Assembly (NCBI GenBank): GCA_037176885.1
Contig: JAWWNJ010000074.1
Span: 744,001-808,000, forward strand
Length of the DNA stretch: 64,000 nucleotides
From: Favolaschia claudopus
Lineage: Eukaryota > Basidiomycota > Agaricomycetes > Agaricales > Mycenaceae
Direction: 5' to 3'
The notes under the pieces were generated by a model. That model saw only the letters and a program-made list of their open reading frames with translations. It had not been told where the DNA came from and ran no database searches. Positions 12,581 to 22,765 of the stretch are shown one piece after another (the stretch's first letter is position 1; every line of letters starts with the position of its first letter). A program made the position numbers and the translations under genes.

Positions 12581-12601
12581 AGGACACATCACGGGTTAGG
12601 A
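12581..12601 (-). repeat. Right TIR of pogo-like element
   Basis: 21 bp, exact reverse complement of 9116-9136; followed by TA at 12602-12603. Confidence 0.92.
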
Positions 12602-12615
12602 TAGTATCTATAATT

Positions 12616-12633
12616 GGGGGAGCTTGCTCCCCC
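12616..12633. repeat. 18-bp hairpin palindrome, copy 1
   Basis: GGGGGAGCTTGCTCCCCC, an inverted repeat with a short loop, just outside the pogo right end. Related copies at 35991-36008 and 57416-57433; a half copy at 16527-16536. Confidence 0.6.
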
Positions 12634-12971
12634 TTTTATCAGAGCCGTCACCGAAAAGCAATAAGCTGTGCTCGAGAGCGTTTTGATGTAATCAATAAAT
12701 GCGTGATATATTGTGACTCCGAGTGATGCGAGGAATTTCCGCTTGATCCAGAGACAGTCCGCTTGATCCCAGGTGATGGGTGGTGATGGGAACACAATTT
12801 TGGCAGATGCGCTGGTGCTGCCACGTCAATGTCTTCTTTCCCTTCTTCGACGACTAAGTATCTGCGAAGAATTTGGGCTTCCTATGTAAAAGTTCCTTTC
12901 CTCACGACTGTTTCACATACGTGAGAATACAACTTCTTGGTACTCCCTGGATCTAGTCTCGTAACAAGACT
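12634..12971. other. Gene-free interval
   Basis: No coding or repeat structure seen beyond the direct doublet CCGCTTGATCC at about 12748 and 12768. Confidence 0.4.
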
Positions 12972-13445
12972 TTATATACTCTTTTGAAGATAGTCGTTCA
13001 AACGGCCTTCGGCCAGTTCCTTGAAGAGATCACGTCCAGCGAGACGTGCATCACGAACCGTGTCTTGATTGATTGGAAGTGCGCGCAGACCGCGACGCGA
13101 CGCGACTTCGGCCTTAAAAAGCGTGTTTAGCCCTTGTAGGAATATAATAGTAGTCCAGGAACGCACCTGCTGTTCCACCAGAACCTTTGTCGGCACGATA
13201 AGTAACGCGACACCCTTCTCTCCTCGGGCATTGGCCATGAGTGCTCCAGCCATGAGAACCACAGTTTTACCCATGCCGGTCGCGATGACACAGAATACGT
13301 GGTTTTTCTTGTTTATTTCAACTGCTAGTTCGAGCTGAAAGGGCCGTAGTTGGGTGAGTTTGCAGCTTGTGCACAAGATGTGCTCCATCCATTGCACTGA
13401 ATTTTGAGGGTACAAGGTCGTTTGATCGAGCGAATGTGATTCCAT
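12972..13445 (-). pseudogene. RecQ-type DNA helicase, N-terminal fragment
   Basis: Exon 1 (13445-13167) starts at an ATG and gives 93 residues; intron 13166-13113 (GTGCGT...AAG, 54 nt); exon 2 (13112-12972). The product has the RecQ pattern QLRPFQLELAVEINKKNHVF followed by Walker A ATGMGKT (residues 55-61) and motif Ia LLIVPTKVLVEQQ. The post-intron part (DTVRDARLAGRDLFKEL) matches the spacer before the DEAH box. It then stops: Walker B, helicase C and RQC domains are missing, so this is 3'-truncated. Such helicases unwind duplex DNA 3'-to-5' and are amplified in fungal subtelomeres and repeats. The start codon is 100 bp from the long-TIR element at 13545, which may have displaced its promoter. 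Confidence 0.72.
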
Positions 13446-13544
13446 GTTGAGTATTATGCGTAGATTAGGGTAGTAGAGACAAGAGGTGTTAAGAATAGAG
13501 GTCGGGGGTAGATGGAGGTAACGGCGTGGGGAAGGTGAAGGGTA

Positions 13545-15725
13545 CGTATGGCGGTCCAAATGCACTTTAATTAAATGCCGCAACATATGTCATTTTTCGG
13601 CCGATCCGCAACGTAAACAGCCCTTTTGCCGGAATTGCCGCAAGATATCTCGGTGATAATCACCTCGTTTATCTTGCGGCATTTCGGTCCAAATCCCGCA
13701 ACACAAACTTGCGAAGTTTGAAATCCCGCAAGATATAAAGTTCGATTTTTTTTCCCGCAACTTTTTCACCATTCCTCTTTCTACTTCCCGCAAGTTTTGA
13801 AGATCAAACAGTGCAACCATTGGAAGGAGCCTGGGCCTAGGTACGACAACTCTGACTGTATTGATATGTCCCAACCATCCACGGTAGTGTTCAAAGTCTC
13901 TGAAGAAGGCTGCTTTTCATTTCAACCCCGTGCTTTGAACTTTCAGAGTCAATTGCTTCACTGCTTGGCTGTGTCCTGTATGTTGGATCATCCTGATTCC
14001 TTAGAGCTTCGTTCATCCACTGGCAAGTGCTCTAAATACCTCGAGGTATTGTTTTAACCACTTGTAAGGGTATGATAAATGGGTGAGTTGGCTTGAGCTC
14101 CTTTCAGTCTGGCTCCGACCTTGAGGAGAAGCCCATGCAAGCTGGGTTTTCCAGCTGTATGAGCTGGTGCGAAGAGAGAAGGAATCAAGAGGAGAGAGGC
14201 TACTGAGTGGGTGTTCGGGGCTCGGCCGTCCCAGCCGGAAAATGATTTGCGAATAAATATCAGAGGATTCCAACAGAGTTGTAGTTCAGGGTTGTACACG
14301 GGGAAGGGAATCGGTTGACAAGCATTGTCTATGTCGCTTGCACGTATACAGAGCTCAAGGTACAAGGACAGCTTACTATGGGCTCGTAGTGAGGCATTGA
14401 AACGTGTTTTCCTCGCGGAATGGAGATTGAGGTAAATTTGCATCTGCCTGAAAAACTTTCAACTGAGTCCACGAGGTCTCCCTGTGCTTGGCTGAGGTAG
14501 ACAGCTAGAGTAGTCTGGATCATATGCAAACGTAACATGTTATATAACTACCGGCTCCAGATATGGGAGTGACGAACGAGCTCGAACGAGTCGTCGAACT
14601 TGCTCATAGTGATGCGATCACCGAGGATTCTCACGGTTCAAGTCCCTCGCACCACCGGTGAAGCCACATCGATAAATGGGAGGCGTTATAATACTATCAA
14701 TAAGATTGAACAGAAACATCGGCGTCTGAGATTGGGGCGATCTTACTGTGAACAGCGATGATGGACCATCTCGAACTTCGCTCGAGTTGAAGCAGGGGAA
14801 ATTTAGTCAGAATCCAAAGTCTAAGAAGGCGGTAAACGTTGGAGCAGCAAGCATAGTACTTAGATATCAGTTCTGAAAACTAAGCAAGTGAGACAAGGTT
14901 AGGTCTAGGCTAGCAAGTTGCAAGGCTGCCTGCCCTATTTGGAGAGAGATATAGAATGCTTGGATGTCTTAAACACAATGGATTTGATTTACCTAGCCAG
15001 ACCACAAGGCCGGAGTGGTACTATATGGTTCCAGTGTTTGAATAGGCTAAGTCCTTTTTAAAACCAGATCGTGAGCTCGAAATTGGCGCTGACACTTGAG
15101 CAGATGACGAGCTTCAAAGACTGAACCTCTCAGCGGACAATACGGAGGTTTCCCCGGGTGCGTAATGGCCGATGTCACTCATACAGAGTCTATTTCTAGT
15201 GTTTGAACCGCTTACCGGGTTGGATCCGAGTCGAGGGTTTTGGAAATGCTGAATGATTAAAACTCAAGGTGAGTTGTGAGTGCCTTGACATCCAAGGGGG
15301 TTTCTTTTGGCCGACCTGATTTCCAGCTAGGTTCGGGGGTCGGATTTGAAGCTTTGATGCCCGCTACGACTTGCATAAACCCATTCAGCTATCAGAGGCT
15401 GGTTTAGAATCAACCATATCAAACGGCCAAGCGTAGGAGGGTCAAAATCACATCTGAACGCAATTGCGGGAGTTTTGGGGGCAGTTGAAATTTTGACATA
15501 TATAAGTTGCGGCACTCTGACTTTCGCAACTTTATGTTGCGGGAAAAATGCAGCGTGTTCGACTTTATGTTGCGGGATCCGTGGATTTTGCCGCAAGATA
15601 AACGAAGTGATGATCACTGTCAAATCTTGCGGCGATTCCGGCAAAAGCGCTATTTGTATTGCGGATCACTCGAAAATCAACATATATTGCGGCATTTAAT
15701 TAAAGTGCATTTAGACCGCCATAGG
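13545..15725. mobile_element. 2.2 kb element with ~240-bp inverted repeats
   Basis: Arms of about 240 bp (13545-13785 and 15480-15725) are inverted copies, both beginning C(G/C)TATGGCGGTC and continuing AAATGCACTTTAATTAAATG. TA on both outer sides (13543-13544, 15726-15727) fits a TA target duplication. Each arm carries many CCGCAA/TTGCGG words, probably repeated transposase-binding sites. The interior has no frame of coding character and no DDE motif, so the element is non-autonomous. Confidence 0.75.
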
Positions 15726-15763
15726 TACGCTGATGTACGTGAAGTCCCGTCGATGTGCGGGCA

Positions 15764-15950
15764 CTAAGAATACGGCTAGTTAGCTCTTCGCTCGGCCGTG
15801 GATAGTGGGCAGAACCAATAGATTCATGTACCTAAGAATACGGCTAGTTACTGTGATTATATTACAGGTAAGTAAGATGAAGCTATAATGAGAGTGAGGA
15901 CGTACGCTCTTCGCTCGGCCGTGGATAGTGGGCAGAACGAAGAGCGCCGT
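15764..15950 (+). repeat. Two-unit direct repeats
   Basis: CTAAGAATACGGCTAGTTA occurs at 15764 and 15832, and a 33-bp block starting GCTCTTCGCTCGGCCGTGG at 15783 and 15907. Units of 124 and 68 bp spacing show staggered duplications. Confidence 0.7.
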
Positions 15951-16560
15951 CGGGGACACGTAAGCATATAAGGTATCGTTCGGGACCTGCCGCTCAGCGT
16001 GCAGATCTCCGCACCGACTTGTTCCGTCCATTTCCGCTAACAAGAGGGAGTCCATAGAGTGAGCTACAAGACGAAGCTCTGAAAATACGGAGGTACTTCC
16101 TTATTGAGCGGATATTGCCCAAACGGGAAGCCGTCATCACGGCGAACGCTCAGATCATTGATCGCTGTCGCTCCTCAGAGCGGGGGGGTAACAAGTCCAT
16201 GACTACCCTGGATCCTCCGAGGATCTTTTTGTGTGTCTGTAGCTGTTCATTTTCACGCGTCAAGACTCTGGCTGGAATTGCATTTAGAACGACTCGGTTT
16301 TCACTGGGGACGATTGAAAAGAGCTAATGTAACAGATTCAATGCGGATGCTTGAAACTGATACACAACGGAGAGCTCAACTTACATTTACTCTAGACAGC
16401 CAAGGAATGGACCTTAGTGAATATGTCTTTTTCTGAAACCTAATCTACTTGAACATAGTTTATAATTTCTTGTTCAACTTATTTTACTCCAATGTACATT
16501 GTAATATTGATACGGATTTGCGCAAGCTCCCCCTTCTGTAGGCCGGAACTCCGGCATAGA
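15951..16560. other. Interval without a recognisable gene
   Basis: Contains a GGCCGGAACTCCGGC hairpin at 16541-16555. A short plus-strand frame near 16233-16436 (HLERLGFHWGRLKR...) is not matched to any family I know. Confidence 0.35.
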
Positions 16561-16673
16561 TAGTATCCTATACTTGAAAAGAGGGCCAGGCCATCAGTCG
16601 CGTGACTTTTGACAGAAAATCACGGGGTTTTGTCAACATCCTACAACACAACCGGCTGTCAAGATGTTGAAAC

Positions 16674-17302
16674 TCACACGCGGTCCCCGGCGCCGCGCGC
16701 CAGCGAGTGCAGCGAGCGGCAGTGCGGCCGCCGCGGGCAAGGAATCCAGCAAAAAAAAATCCAGGCGGGGTTTGGGGCGGAGCCCCGACAAGCTGTGTAC
16801 CCCCCCGTAGGTAGGGACGCGAGCGCAGCGAGCCGGCCCTGCCGAAGGCGGGGTGCTTAAGCTTGTCTATAATAAAAGACACTACGGGACCGCAGGTCCC
16901 GTGATAATTCACGTGAAAAAGCAGGTGACTTCTCACACGCTTTCCCCGGCGCCGCGCGCCGGCGAGTGCAGCGAGCGGCAGTGCGGCGCCGCGGGCAAGG
17001 AATCCAGCAAAAAAAATCCAGGCGGGGTTTGGGGCGGAGCCCCGACAAGCTGTGTACCCCCCGTAGGTAGGGACGCGAGCGCAGCGAGCCGGCCCTGCCG
17101 AAGGCGGGGTGCTTAAGCTTGTACTTTAAAAGAGCACGGCACAGCCTTTGACAGGAAACCACGTGCGCAGCACGTGGATTTACCCACGCCATTCGGCAAT
17201 GCGGGGTTTGGGGCGGCAGCCCCGACGAGCTGTGCGACCGCCGTAGGCACGCCGCGAGCGCAGCGAGCGACTCCGTGCCGAAGGCAGGGAGCTAAAGCTC
17301 GT
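16674..17302 (+). repeat. GC-rich direct repeats, 2.5 copies
   Basis: Blocks at 16674-16866 and 16932-17122 are about 95% alike; a partial, more diverged block lies at 17200-17302. Period 256-259 bp. Each has hairpin-forming words (GGGGCGGAGCCCC, GCGAGCGCAGCGAGC) and ends GGGTGCTTAAGCTTG. GC content is far above the surroundings. No coding frame is conserved between copies. Confidence 0.75.
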
Positions 17303-17351
17303 TTTTCCAGTGGATAGAACACGTATTGGTCACGTGTTGGACGCAAGTTTA

Positions 17352-17641
17352 GTCTGTGGACCAAGAGGTGTTGGATCTTGACCACCGATCAACTCACGTG
17401 TTTGACGTCGGCTAGACCCCCCCTACCAAATATTTATGTTTGTTCACGTTCCTGAGGCATCTTTTGGGGGCTGGAGTCTGAAACTAACACCCAGGCAGCC
17501 ATTATCCCATTGTCTCGGTTCTTTTCAACACTTTCCGAGTTCGACCAAACATGAAGCAAACAGTAGGGGGGTCTAGCCGACGTCAAGCACGTGAAGTGAT
17601 GGGTGGTCGAGATCCAGAGATCTGACACCTCTTGCTGTGGA
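17352..17641. repeat. Inverted repeat, ~85-bp arms
   Basis: 17352-17436 and 17556-17641 are inverted copies sharing CACGTGNTTGACGTCGGCTAG and a CCCCCC run. A third, single-arm relative lies at 56893-56970 (CACGTGTTTGACGTCGCTTAG). Non-autonomous element; target duplication not identified. Confidence 0.6.
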
Positions 17642-17843
17642 CTGTTGCTACTATCATGGCCCGATGGAAGACCGTCGACCAAGGGGCACCCAGCCTTAAA
17701 ATCTTGGACACGAGGTCGGAAAACTGACTTAAGGCTCGGTCGACGCCCACCCCCCAAACGTAAGTGTTACATAATCCCCAAAACGGGTAATTCCCATCAA
17801 AACTGAGAAAATTTGTCCAAGTTTTGCCGTGATTTGGATTGTA

Positions 17844-18359
17844 TGGTTGCGGCCAAAACTTCATGACCAGTCGCAATTTTGCTCAAAATCCTTCGGGATT
17901 CGAGATTTAGCAGGAACTAGGGTATGGTTTATAGGTGAAATTTTTATTTCAGAGGAATCGGAGGTACTCCTAACTTAGGGTTACAAAACGCGAAATTTGA
18001 ACAAAATTGTGTGTACTAAACTCACGAAGTCTTTCTCTGCCATTCTGCCTCTGCAACCCCGAACCCCTTCTTCCGGACCCCACAGTGAAAGTGAAATCTC
18101 TTACAAAGAAATTGGCAATGACCAGGCGACATTGATGCTGCTGCACAGCCACCGGTCCGAGTGATCCGCAATCAAAAGCGCGAAATTGCCGTGCAAAACA
18201 TGGAAACCCAATTTTTCGTAGTTTTGCTCCAGTCCGTTTGTAGTTTACCTTCTTGCAATGCTATTTACACAATCCCAGGATGTCTCGATGAAAACTGACG
18301 TGACAGTATCAATTACCGAATTGGGACTGCGACTTGTCACGAAGTTCGGTCCGCAACCA
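17844..18359. mobile_element. TA-inserting MITE, family B, copy 1 (516 bp)
   Basis: Terminal inverted repeats of ~35 bp (TGGTTGCGG(C/A)C..AACTTC(A/G)TGAC) with TA on both sides (17842-17843, 18360-18361). Interior has no gene. Same family at 20478-20959 and 57683-58173; copies 1 and 3 are ~95% alike. Confidence 0.85.
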
Positions 18360-18620
18360 TACCAGCACACTTCGGGGACACTTTGGTGCTCAAACGTGTT
18401 ATCCACACAATTCTGCCTCCCAGATGGCCAAAAGTTGCCGTTCGGGTCTGGTCGTGGGATACATAATATATTATGTAATCAAATATTTTCTGTTACTTTT
18501 TTTTTTTGACCTTCGGAAACGCGTTTTTAGACCAATCAGAGGCTGGGTCGGAAAAGTGAAATAAGGTACTTCAGACCCCCACCCCCCCTCTAACCCCGTG
18601 TCTCGGGTTTTGCCCGTGGG

Positions 18621-19334
18621 GAGTATATACTAGAAACGAAAACGAAAACGACTATATATAGAATAGCCGATAGATGGCCGGTGGTGCCCGTCGGCAGCAG
18701 GTTCAGAAACGAAAATGAAGCAGTCGGCACGGAACAAGTCAAGGTCGGCTCTATGACGCCAAGGGTCACGGTCACGTACATGCTCATGTTGGTCCCGTTC
18801 CGATGCTCGGCTACTACTTAAAAATAACCGAAATTGCCGTTTTTTCCCTCCGCAAATTGAGATGCTCGTGCAACTTAGCTACTGCCGGCAGCCAACACAA
18901 ATTAACAGATAAATATAAAATAATAATATTTGTTTACTTTATGTAGTCCATTCTTGTTTCCTATTTACATACCTTTAGTGTTTGTCTATAAGTATCATGT
19001 TTGCTACGAATCTCATACTTGGGTATCGTAAAAATTTCTATTTTATGATTTTGAAGTGAAGTGATCTTCACTCTTCAATTACTTAAGTGCTAAGTAAGAC
19101 ACGCCGTGTGCGTGACCTGGTACAGCCACTCGGACGCGTTCGGCAAGCGGCCGATGACACAATAGACCACGGACATTGATATACTGTGACTGTGACATCA
19201 ATCCAATCCTCTCGGCTTCTTTGCCCGGTCATTTTCGTTTCTGAATGCTGGCAATTGATGGACTTGATGGCCTGGAAGGCCGCCTGATCATTATCAGCTA
19301 GCCGCGTTTTCGTTTTCGATTTTCGTTCATACCG
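18621..19334 (+). mobile_element. Mutator-like non-autonomous element, copy 1 (714 bp)
   Basis: Flanked by a 9-bp direct repeat GCCCGTGGG (18612-18620, 19335-19343). Ends carry GAAACGAAAACGAAAACG on the left and its complement on the right. A second copy lies inverted at 26805-27674 with an 11-bp target duplication. The 9-11 bp duplications fit the Mutator superfamily; no transposase inside. Confidence 0.75.
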
Positions 19335-20477
19335 GCCCGTGGGTGCCCCTTGCCGTCGACGAACAGGAGAAAAGCGGAGGCATCTTGATCCGTGACCACC
19401 ATCTCCCCGTTTCCCACGCCTAACCAGCGTCGGGGGGCACTGAGGTCGGCGTTGGTCATGGGTCACGGTGGGCGTGAGCCAGGGGTTGCACCCAAGGGTG
19501 ACCTCCACACCCGCGCTGCCTTCGAGCAGCACCGCCGACGAGCGGAATGAGGCCGATGAGCCCATCTTTTGAGCCTGCGAGGCTGCACCTTCGAGTGCTA
19601 TGTATTCTTATCGAACCTTGGGTGTTTCGGGAAAGTGTTCTTCGACTTCAAGTCCTTAGGTTCGTCTACCACTGCTGCTCTCCTCCTCTCTCTCCCCCTC
19701 GTCGCTACACACCGACCATGCCCCTGCCCTCTGTGCTGCGGATGGCGTAATCGATGACTCCCAGTGTCACGTGACCTTCTCGGCTCCGCCTGTACTCCAT
19801 CGCGCCGTTTGCGATTGACGCGTCAAATGCCCGCCTCCGGTGTCCCCTTTGCGAATAAACTCGACCGGTCTCCTCTGCCTACCTCCTCGGTCGACCTCCC
19901 TGCATATGCTTCTATTTTACGGGATCATGATAGCTTTACAGTCGTATTCTTACCAATGACACGTTTCGTTCTCTACTGGTTATTTCCCGTCCCTTGCCCC
20001 TTGCCCCTTCATCTTGTCAATGTCCACCGTCTGACCCCCGCCCCCACCGCACTTTGGAATGGCGCCATCAATGGCTCAATTCTCCTTCGCCTGATTTCGC
20101 TCGTCCAGTTCTGCTCATCCATCTTACACACTTCGCCTACGAGTATTGTGATCATGGGATAAATCTATCATCAAGTCTCCACCCGCCGTGTCTTTCTACT
20201 TATAACCTGATCTCAAACGGAGCGTCGACGACACGGCTGCACTCCCCCACGCGCTCCTTTCCAATTCTACTGCATGGAAATATTCGGACGGCGGTCCTTA
20301 ATCGTACCTCAACATGAACCACACCAACAACGACATACGAGTTAGTACCGAGGGCCCTCCTGGAACACGGGAGGGTTTCGGGGACGTGGTACAGCCCTCT
20401 CGTCAGTGCCTGCAGGCTGCGAGTTCACAGAGCGAAACCAGCAGGAGTCGAGGTGATTTGGGGTCTAGCCCCGACTA

Positions 20478-20959
20478 TGATAGCGGACAGAACTCCATGT
20501 CAAGCCGTAATTCTGATTGAAATTCTTCAAGATTTGGGATTCAGCAGGAACATAGGGTGGGTTTATAAGTAAAATTTCCATTTCAGAGAAAACGGAGTAA
20601 CCCTAACCTAGGGTTAGAAAAGCGCGAAATTTTTGCAAAATTGTCTGTACCTAACTTGCGATTTTGAAGGGAAATTGCCCTGGGGTTGTGGTTTGCTTTT
20701 TTTCGTCTGCTCGGCGGCTATTTGATGCGTTGATGGGATCACAGGGCCACCGGTTACCGGTCGGCCCGGACCAAAAGCGCGAAATCCGGGGAACAAAAAT
20801 AATTTTTCAACTTTTTAAACCTTTGAACCGGGGGATCTTTAGCTGCCGTTCTTAGAGTGCTTTCTACACAATTTTCAATTCACCTAAGTAAAAGGTGAGG
20901 TCACAGTAATGATTTCCAAATTGGGTAACCGACTTGTCACGAAGTTAGGTCCGCTATCA
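20478..20959. mobile_element. TA-inserting MITE, family B, copy 2 (482 bp)
   Basis: Inverted ends TGATAGCGGAC...GTCCGCTATCA with TA at 20476-20477 and 20960-20961. Internal sequence aligns with 17844-18359 (GGATTCAGCAGGAAC, CCTAACCTAGGGTTAG) at lower identity. Inserted in the LINE ORF; excision with one TA joins GDLGSSPDY to PSHDPF in frame. Confidence 0.88.
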
Positions 20960-22239
20960 TACCCTTCACACGACCCCTTCTGTAGCGGTTCGTCTGCTCT
21001 GGCTGTTACAGTGACGGGCGAAGAGCAGAGCCCTCGTCCCTCTTCGGTTGCGACGGTAATTTTAAATGATGATTCGCCGTGGTTGCGTCCAGTATCCGCG
21101 ACGAATCAGAACTTGAGATTCCAGTCCAACAATACTTTGGCCGACATGGCTACGTCGAATGATTTGCGGGTAAATGAAGAGGGACATCTGAGCTCCCGCA
21201 ATACCGATATCAATGGCATACAATCAAGCGAGGCATTATCAACCACTTATATTCCCACAGACAATTCCAATCCAATGCCGCCTCATCAACTTCAACGCGA
21301 TTCAAACGCGCAGCTCGATATAGATAATCCAGGAAACTGGAAAGAATTAAATCAAGACATTCGAAGACGCAACAAGCCTCCGAATCCACCACGAACAAAT
21401 AGGTCGACACGGTCGTCTCTGATGTTATGCTCCCTCAACATCAACGGCCGTGACCGAAATAAATCAATACATCGCCCTGACCACAAATTCAACCATATCA
21501 AACATACGATCGATGAAAATAATATCGGAGTCCTCGCACTACAGGAATCGCGCCTCGATGACATTGCGACAACTCAATTTAACAACGTATTTCAACGCTG
21601 GTTCAAACTTTTCAATTCATCTCACCCCACAAAACCGACTTCCACAGCGGGTGTCTCTTTTATTCTAAACAGGAAATTCGTTGACACAGAAAATGTGCGT
21701 GAATATGTTCTTGTACCCGGTCGAGCTTTCATGATTGTCATACCTTGGCATCGCGGGACAACTCGAAATATTTTAAATATCTATGCTGCCAATTCTCCCG
21801 AGGAACGTCGGAAATTGTGGGATTACCTTTGGAACCTGTGGTACACTGAACGCCACTTACCCCTACCAACTGAAGCTGCAGGTGACTGGAATTTTGTCGA
21901 GGATGATCTCGATCGTTTCTCTGGTGTATCGGACTCGGTCCCTTCGAGCTTTGCCCGTTTAATGTCACTTTTCCAATTCCAAGACGGTTGGCGTCTGACC
22001 TTTCCCGACTCAAGGGATTATACTTGCCGACAAGTTCGTACAGATAATACATCCGGTACGCAACATATTTCTTATGCTAGACTGGACCGAGTCTACGTAC
22101 CGAGCTCAAAATTGAACGAGTATCGTGACTGGTCGATCAAACATTGTGCTGTCGCTTCCGACCATCGTTTGGTCTCCGTGGAGATTGTTTACAGACAGAA
22201 TGAACAGCCAGGTCCAGGAAGATGGAGCATGCCGTTGTA

Positions 22240-22765
22240 CTCGGCATTACCAAAAGTAACCGAATTTAGAAACGCCTTGCTTGCGACCAGCTAATACAGT
22301 TAGCAGTTGGTTCAGCTGGTGGGAGAGGGAAAGGATGGTCATATGCTATTGCATATGACGCGCGCCGAAGTTATTGGGCTTTCCCTGTGCTGATTTTCTA
22401 TGTTTGTTTATTTATATGCCAAATCAACAATTTCTTGCTCTGTTTTAGTACCCTCATTGAAGGATGAAGATAGCCCAGCAAGCTCTGAGCTCTCAGATAC
22501 AAAGTCATGAGATAGTAGACCTAACTTCGAGGTACTCCCCCACCTGAGATCCTGGTGACTGTGTTCCAAAAAAGGCAAACACTGTTAAATTGATGGTATT
22601 TTGAAGATTAATTCACTCACCCACTGTGTGATAGCTTACCCCAAGTTTATATCATGAAAGTTGTAGCAAACACACTGTGAATGAACCCTTCATCGCTCAA
22701 AGCTCCTTGACCATCGTAATTTGTGGGAAAAAACGCCGAATTCGGTTACTTTTGGTAACTGCGAG
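22240..22765. mobile_element. TA-inserting MITE, family A, copy 1 (526 bp)
   Basis: Ends CTCGGCATTACCAAAAGTAA and, inverted, CTCGCAGTTACCAAAAGTAA; TA at 22238-22239 and 22766-22767. Sits in the LINE ORF; removal joins GRWSMPLY to LLKTPKFMK in frame. Same termini as 48160-48685. Confidence 0.9.

Larger units (their letters stand above)
9116..12601 (+). mobile_element. Complete pogo/Fot1-like DNA transposon
   Basis: A 3,486-bp element bounded by perfect 21-bp terminal inverted repeats (9116-9136 and 12581-12601, starting TCCTAACCCGTGATG) and flanked on both sides by TA (9114-9115, 12602-12603), the Tc1/mariner/pogo target duplication. It holds a single transposase gene with an uninterrupted frame after removal of one intron. 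Perfect TIRs and an open gene suggest recent arrival and possible competence. The empty site would read GAC-TA-GTATC. Confidence 0.92.

Noticed and set aside
14560..14665. Possible tRNA (GGTTCAAGTCCCTCGCACCACC)
   Set aside because: Only the T-loop-like word fits; no pairing acceptor or T stem and no A box.
14870..14960. 5S rRNA-like stretch (AACTAAGCAAGTG...GGTTAGGTCTAGG)
   Set aside because: Resembles a few 5S words but lacks the conserved box A/IE/C spacing and helices.
18370..18600. ACATAATATATTATGTA palindrome and facing TTACATAAT near 17767 as ends of another element
   Set aside because: The inverted match is too short and no target duplication was found.
19376..20313. A separate LINE ORF1 (Gag-like)
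   Set aside because: Only short frames with no zinc knuckle or coiled coil; better read as 5' UTR.
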